From Lentzea aerocolonigenes (GTDB taxonomy: Bacteria; Actinomycetota; Actinomycetes; Mycobacteriales; Pseudonocardiaceae): 35,722 nucleotides of DNA. Position numbers and translations under genes: made by a program. Positions within the stretch are counted from its first letter, which is position 1; every line of letters starts with the position of its first letter. The notes beneath the pieces are model-generated. The model saw only the letters and a list, made by a program, of their open reading frames with translations. It was not told the origin of the DNA and did not search any database. The DNA is taken from assembly GCF_000955955.1 (NCBI RefSeq), contig NZ_JYJG01000266.1:1-35722 (forward strand), given 5' to 3'. Shown here one piece after another: positions 31,946 through 35,722 of the stretch.

Positions 31946-33811
31946 TCACACACCCATCACCTGCAACCGCCCCGCCAACGTCACGGCGTCCCGCTGCGCC
32001 GCCGCCATCAGGTGCGGCACGTCCGCGAGCTCTGCGAGCACCGTCGCCACCGCCCCCGGGACCTCTTCGTGCCACAGCTGCGACACCTCCTCGAAGCGGG
32101 CGGTGTCGCGGTCGGCCCACGCGGACCACAGCTCGGTGGTGAGGGTGTCGACGTGCTCGGCGAGTGCGGCGGTGCCGTCTGTGAGCAGGAACGCGGTGAG
32201 CACCGACATCGTCACCTGCGGCAGCACCTCGCCGTCGCGTGGTGCGATGGCGAAGTCAACGACGTGCCGCCACCACGTCGTGATGTCCTCGTACGCCGCG
32301 TGCGACCACTGGCTGAGTTCCCCGGCCAGTTTCGTCCGCGCACCGATCGCGTCGTCGACCACGAGGACGTGCCTGGCGGGTGAGTCGCCGTGCGCTAGTG
32401 CGTGGTTGAGGCGGTCCAGTGCTTCGAGCAGGCCGGAGTTCACGCCTCGCAGCAGGTGCTGGTGGTGCAGGGTGGTCAGGTCGGCGTGCTGGATCTCTGC
32501 GACGCCTGCGCTCACGACGGCGGCGAGGCGGCGCAGGTACGCCGCCGCCGGTTCGTCCACCGCGCCGACCACGGTGCGGCCGGTGACCAGGTCGAACACC
32601 GTCAGGTCGGCGGTGGCGGCGGTGGCGCGGCGGACGTGGCGGCGCAAGGCGGGGCCGGTGCCGACCTCGAAGCCGTTGCCGTCGTGCAGTGCGAGGATCC
32701 TGCGGGGTTCGAGCGCGACGATCTCGCCGAGGACGGCGCCTTTGAGCACACTGCCGTCGCCCGCGATGCGCAGGATGCCGACGTTGTGCTCGTGGACGAG
32801 CTCGGCCAGGCGCTGCGGCGTCATGCCGTCGGGGAAGTCGGTGATCCAGCGGGCCAGCCGCGCGGCCATCTCGGGTTCGGTGTGGGTCAGGCCGAGGCGG
32901 TCGGCCGCGTCCAGGTCCGCCCACGCCGCCGCGGCCTTCTCGGCGCGTGCGCTGCCCGCGTGGTCCCACAGGTCGAGCCACCGGTTGGCGCGTGCCTCGG
33001 CGTGCCGCACGCTCGGGTCGGTGCGGCAGATCTTCGCCTCAACCCGGCTCACCGCCAGCAGGTAGGCGCGGAGGCTGAACATGCCTGCCTCCGCCAGCAC
33101 GGTGCGCGCGCCGCGGATCGCCGTCCACTCCTCGACGACCCGTTGTGTGCGCATCAACGCCTTGGTGTCGTTCGACCACGAGTCGAACGTCCGCTCCTTG
33201 TCCGCGTAGGACAGCTTGGCGAACCTGGCGGCGGTTTCCTCGAGCTCGGTGACGAGCGGCCCTGTCGCGTGACGACCACCCGGCCGCAGCGCGTCGGGCA
33301 CGAGTTTGCGCCATCCCCGGTGCCGGCGGGCCTCCTCCTCGCCGGTGTGCCTGGTCCGCGCCGACGCCTCGTCCTCGTCGTCCAGCAGGCAGGTCACGAA
33401 GTGCAGGTCCGATGCCCGGCCGGCGAGCACGTCGAGCCAGCCGCCGCACGTGTGTGCCCGCGCGGCACGGCAGGCCGAGGGCGCTTCGCACAGCGCGAGG
33501 CCGTCCGGCGGCAGCGGCACCTCGGGGTCGCCCGCGAAGATCGCGGTGCCCGAGGCCACCACGCTCTCGAACACCAGGCGCTCGACGTCCGCCATCGCGT
33601 TGATCGCCACGTTGCGGCACCGCACGCTGTGCCGCGCGGTCCCGGCCGACCACACCGGACCGGTCCCGCCCGCCGTGCTCAAGGCAGCCAGGCCCAGCCC
33701 GAGCGGCAGGGCGGTGTGCTTGTGCGCGTAAAAGTGGACGCGCTGCCCGGCGGGCACGTACACCTCGCTGCCGAGCAGGCGTCCGTGCCCCACGATGAAC
33801 AGGTCCGCCAC
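31946..33811 (-). CDS. GHG/Stv-like protein 4, long form
   Basis: A 621-residue protein, a paralogue of copy 3 along most of its length. The start is GTG 33811 (GGAAGGGAG seven bases before), giving MADLFIVGHGRLLGSEVYVP (GHG 8-10) and VHFYAHKHTALP. The Cys/His cluster is C108-x5-C114-x5-H120-x-C122 plus C141, spaced nearly as in copy 3. The remainder is helical (RANRWLDLWDHAGSARAEKA; DFPDGMTPQRLAELVHEHN; ALDRLNHALAHGDS) with no other nameable domain. Its upstream 63 bases resemble those of the helical gene at 27558-28901. A terminator hairpin separates it from the repeat protein upstream. No signal peptide. Function unknown. Confidence 0.72.
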   Translation of the reverse strand: MADLFIVGHGRLLGSEVYVPAGQRVHFYAHKHTALPLGLGLAALSTAGGTGPVWSAGTARHSVRCRNVAINAMADVERLVFESVVASGTAIFAGDPEVPLPPDGLALCEAPSACRAARAHTCGGWLDVLAGRASDLHFVTCLLDDEDEASARTRHTGEEEARRHRGWRKLVPDALRPGGRHATGPLVTELEETAARFAKLSYADKERTFDSWSNDTKALMRTQRVVEEWTAIRGARTVLAEAGMFSLRAYLLAVSRVEAKICRTDPSVRHAEARANRWLDLWDHAGSARAEKAAAAWADLDAADRLGLTHTEPEMAARLARWITDFPDGMTPQRLAELVHEHNVGILRIAGDGSVLKGAVLGEIVALEPRRILALHDGNGFEVGTGPALRRHVRRATAATADLTVFDLVTGRTVVGAVDEPAAAYLRRLAAVVSAGVAEIQHADLTTLHHQHLLRGVNSGLLEALDRLNHALAHGDSPARHVLVVDDAIGARTKLAGELSQWSHAAYEDITTWWRHVVDFAIAPRDGEVLPQVTMSVLTAFLLTDGTAALAEHVDTLTTELWSAWADRDTARFEEVSQLWHEEVPGAVATVLAELADVPHLMAAAQRDAVTLAGRLQVMGV

Positions 33812-33829
33812 CTGTGCTCCCTTCCGCGC

Positions 33830-33892
33830 TACCTCCACGAGAGCACCGGCGCGGGCCGCGTGACCAGCACCTTCGTGCACCTGCGGGTGCAC
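33830..33892 (-). promoter_or_regulatory. 63-nt conserved upstream block, copy 2
   Basis: Partner of 28926-28988 (48 of 63 identical). Here the far end forms a perfect 10-bp hairpin, cttcgtgcac/gtgcacgaag (33871-33896, six-base loop). In copy 1 only the inner bases pair, so the hairpin may be an operator rather than a needed RNA fold. Confidence 0.6.
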
Positions 33893-33893
33893 G

Positions 33894-33925
33894 AAGCGCA
33901 CCCCCAGGAGTCCGGGGGTGCGCTT
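33894..33925 (-). terminator. 12-bp hairpin terminator of the right-edge repeat protein
   Basis: aagcgcaccccc pairs with gggggtgcgctt across the loop aggagtcc, about 50 bases after the stop at 33975 on the minus strand. It ends that transcript before the promoter of GHG protein 4. Confidence 0.7.
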
Positions 33926-33974
33926 TGGTGCGAGCCGGGGCGCGGTCGCGCCCCGGCTCATCGGGCCGCTGCCG

Positions 33975-35722
33975 TCACTCCCGCCTGCGGCGGCGAGCCG
34001 CCGACAGGACGAGGCCGGCTGCTCCGAGGAGTGCGAGAAGCACACCCGCCAGAGCGATGCCGGGCAGCGGCAGCGGAGGTCCGGTCAGCGCGAGCTGTCC
34101 GGGCTTGGCCGTCCCGTTCGGCGTGAACGGCAGCGGCGGCGCCTGACCCAGGTAGTGCGACAGGTCGTCGGCCGTCACCTTCTTCGCGCCGTCGATCGGC
34201 GTGCCGTCGGCCTTCGACGGTGCGCCCTCGACCGTGCCCTTGTTCTCGTACTGCCCGAGCACCGCGGTGCCGTTCTTCGTGCACGTCATCGACTCACCGG
34301 GCTGGAGGTCGTTCTTCGGGCACGAGATCGCGCCCTCGATCGAGTCCGTCACCGCGACCGACGTGAGCCGCGTGTTGCCGGTGTTCGTGACCTCGTAGGT
34401 CCACGTGACCTTCGAGCCCTGGGTGACCTGCGGACCGGGCGCTGCGTTCGCGTCGTCGCCGTTGGTCTTCTTGACGATCTTGATCCCAGGTGCTGTGCCG
34501 AAGTAGTGCGCCGGGTTGTCGGCGGTGACCTCGGGTGCGCCGGGAATCGGCTGGTCACCGTTGTCGACGGGCTTGCCCGTCACCTTGCCGACGTTCTCGT
34601 ACTGACCCGCCTTGGCCACACCGGTCAGGGTGCAGGTCATCGACTCACCGGGCGCCAGCGTGGCGGCAGGGCAGGTGACCGCGCCTTCCGGCGTGTCCAC
34701 CACCGTGACGTCCACCAGCTTGGTGTTGCCGGTGTTGGTCACCTCGTAGGTCCAGGTGACCTCCGACTTCTCCGGCACGTACGGTCCGGGCGCGGTGTCC
34801 GCGTCGTCGCCGTTCACCTTCTTGACGATCTTGATCGTCGGGTGTGCGCCGAAGTAGTGCGACGGGTCGTGCGCCTCGACGGGGCCGGAGCCGGGGATGG
34901 TGCTGCCACTCCCGTCGATCGGCGTGCCGGTCACCTTGCCGTCGTTCGCGTACTGGCCCTCGACCGCCTTGCCGGTCTTGAGGCACTCGAACGACGCACC
35001 GGGTGCGAGCGTCTGCGGCGCGTTCGGGCAGCTGATGTCGCCTTCCTTGTCGTCGGTGATCTTGATGTTGTTCAGGTCGGTGTTGCCCGTGTTGGTCACC
35101 ACGTACTTCCAGGTGACCTCACCGTCCTTGAGCACGTACGGCCCCGGTGCCTCGTTGGCGTCCTGATCGTTGGTGTACTTCACGATCTTGATCGCCGGGG
35201 AGGCGCCGTAGTAGTGCGCCGGGTCGGTGTCCGTCACGGGGCCGACGCCCGGCAGCGGCGTTTCCGCGTCGTCAGCCGGAGTGCCCGTGGCGGTACCGAC
35301 GTTGACGTACTGGCCGGAAATCGCAACACCGGTAGCGGTGCATTCGAGCGACTCACCGGGAGCCAGGGTCGTGTCCTGCGGGCAGGACACCGTGACAGCC
35401 GGGTCGTCGTCGGTCACCTGGATGCCGACCAACGTGGTGTTGCCGGTGTTCTTGACGACGTACGTCCACGTGACCGTCGCACCCGTGGGAACGAACGGAC
35501 CCTTGGGCGTGTCGGCGTCGTCACGGGTGGCCGCGCCGCCGGTGACGTACTTCTCGACGTCGATCGCCGGCTTGGCCGCCGTGACACCGAGGTCCCACGT
35601 CCGGTCGACCTGGATCTGGCCGAGCGTGAACACCGCGGTCTGGCCGTACGCGGGGCTCGCCAGGGCGGGTTCGCCGTCCGAGTCGAGCGCGTTGTCGCCA
35701 CCCTGGTCCTTCGGGGAGACGA
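33975..35722 (-). CDS. Sortase-anchored surface protein with SdrD-B-like and DUF11 repeats, 5' end outside window
   Basis: At least 582 residues; the start lies beyond the right edge. The first visible part, DQGGDNALDSDGEPALASP ending VFTLGQIQVDRTWDLG, is the end of an SD-repeat/Cna-B-like (SdrD B) domain. Four DUF11-like repeats of about 115 residues follow, each with IKIVK, DDAD-APGP-V, VTWTYEVTNTGNT, LAPGES-TC and HYFG. Then come a Pro-rich stalk, LALTG (an LAxTG-type sorting motif, usually class E sortase), a hydrophobic span and RRRRRE. It is a wall-linked stalk or adhesin. Together with the LPVTG protein at 21825 there are two sortase substrates in 14 kb but no sortase gene. Confidence 0.87.
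   Translation of the reverse strand, partial: VSPKDQGGDNALDSDGEPALASPAYGQTAVFTLGQIQVDRTWDLGVTAAKPAIDVEKYVTGGAATRDDADTPKGPFVPTGATVTWTYVVKNTGNTTLVGIQVTDDDPAVTVSCPQDTTLAPGESLECTATGVAISGQYVNVGTATGTPADDAETPLPGVGPVTDTDPAHYYGASPAIKIVKYTNDQDANEAPGPYVLKDGEVTWKYVVTNTGNTDLNNIKITDDKEGDISCPNAPQTLAPGASFECLKTGKAVEGQYANDGKVTGTPIDGSGSTIPGSGPVEAHDPSHYFGAHPTIKIVKKVNGDDADTAPGPYVPEKSEVTWTYEVTNTGNTKLVDVTVVDTPEGAVTCPAATLAPGESMTCTLTGVAKAGQYENVGKVTGKPVDNGDQPIPGAPEVTADNPAHYFGTAPGIKIVKKTNGDDANAAPGPQVTQGSKVTWTYEVTNTGNTRLTSVAVTDSIEGAISCPKNDLQPGESMTCTKNGTAVLGQYENKGTVEGAPSKADGTPIDGAKKVTADDLSHYLGQAPPLPFTPNGTAKPGQLALTGPPLPLPGIALAGVLLALLGAAGLVLSAARRRRRE

Noticed and set aside
31738..32142. Plus-strand open frame over the tandem repeats
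   Set aside because: Arg/Pro/Thr-rich shadow reading of the repeats and the end of GHG protein 4; no start signal.

Overview
The window is GC-rich bacterial DNA with the strong G/C bias at third codon positions of a filamentous, sporulating actinomycete. Two SsgA-family genes, sortase-anchored repeat proteins, a type III polyketide synthase relic and a P450 relic all fit this. A member of the Pseudonocardiales is my best guess, but that is inference. I saw no tRNA, rRNA, CRISPR array, insertion sequence or phage gene.

Layout. Bases 1-3700: the end of a discoidin-domain protein with a strong terminator, a frameshifted RING-type gene, an SsgA-like gene, a GNAT acetyltransferase, and a graveyard holding aldo/keto reductase, type III PKS and P450 fragments. 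Bases 3730-8720: a secreted beta-propeller-like protein, an FAD-linked oxidase, a GT8 glycosyltransferase, an MFS exporter and a 37-residue membrane peptide. Bases 9280-14410: a second SsgA-like gene, a protein built from tandem helix-turn-helix repeats, a RING-like protein and the first of four 'GHG' proteins, which resemble the putative adhesin 'Stv' domain. Bases 14411-17340: a gene-poor stretch with relics, a duplicated gene end, two promoters, a terminator, a discoidin protein and a second 37-residue peptide. Bases 17341-33811: three more GHG proteins, a 1613-residue DUF11 repeat surface protein followed by a RING gene, three helical proteins of unknown function, a DUF422 carotenoid protein and a GNAT. 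Bases 33975 to the end: a second sortase-anchored repeat protein, cut by the window edge.

The most interesting layer is regulatory. A two-part promoter motif, CGTAA(C/T/G) - 16 nt - TGTG, occurs six times and always between genes. It precedes both 37-residue peptide genes, the secreted propeller gene and an SsgA-like gene, and drives twice into the duplicated region at 15.1-15.3 kb. The -35 half resembles what I recall for the developmental ECF sigma factor BldN. Two further upstream blocks are shared by pairs of otherwise unlike genes: a 25-nt palindromic block exactly 61 nt before a RING gene and a helical gene, and a 63-nt block before a GHG gene and another helical gene. Together these suggest that the GHG proteins, RING proteins, helical proteins, surface repeat proteins and micro-peptides form one co-regulated set, possibly acting in development or cell-surface biology. 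I do not recognise such a set from described systems.

Functions of the GHG, RING-like and helical proteins are not established here. What is solid is their shared motifs, their paralogy and their shared upstream DNA.
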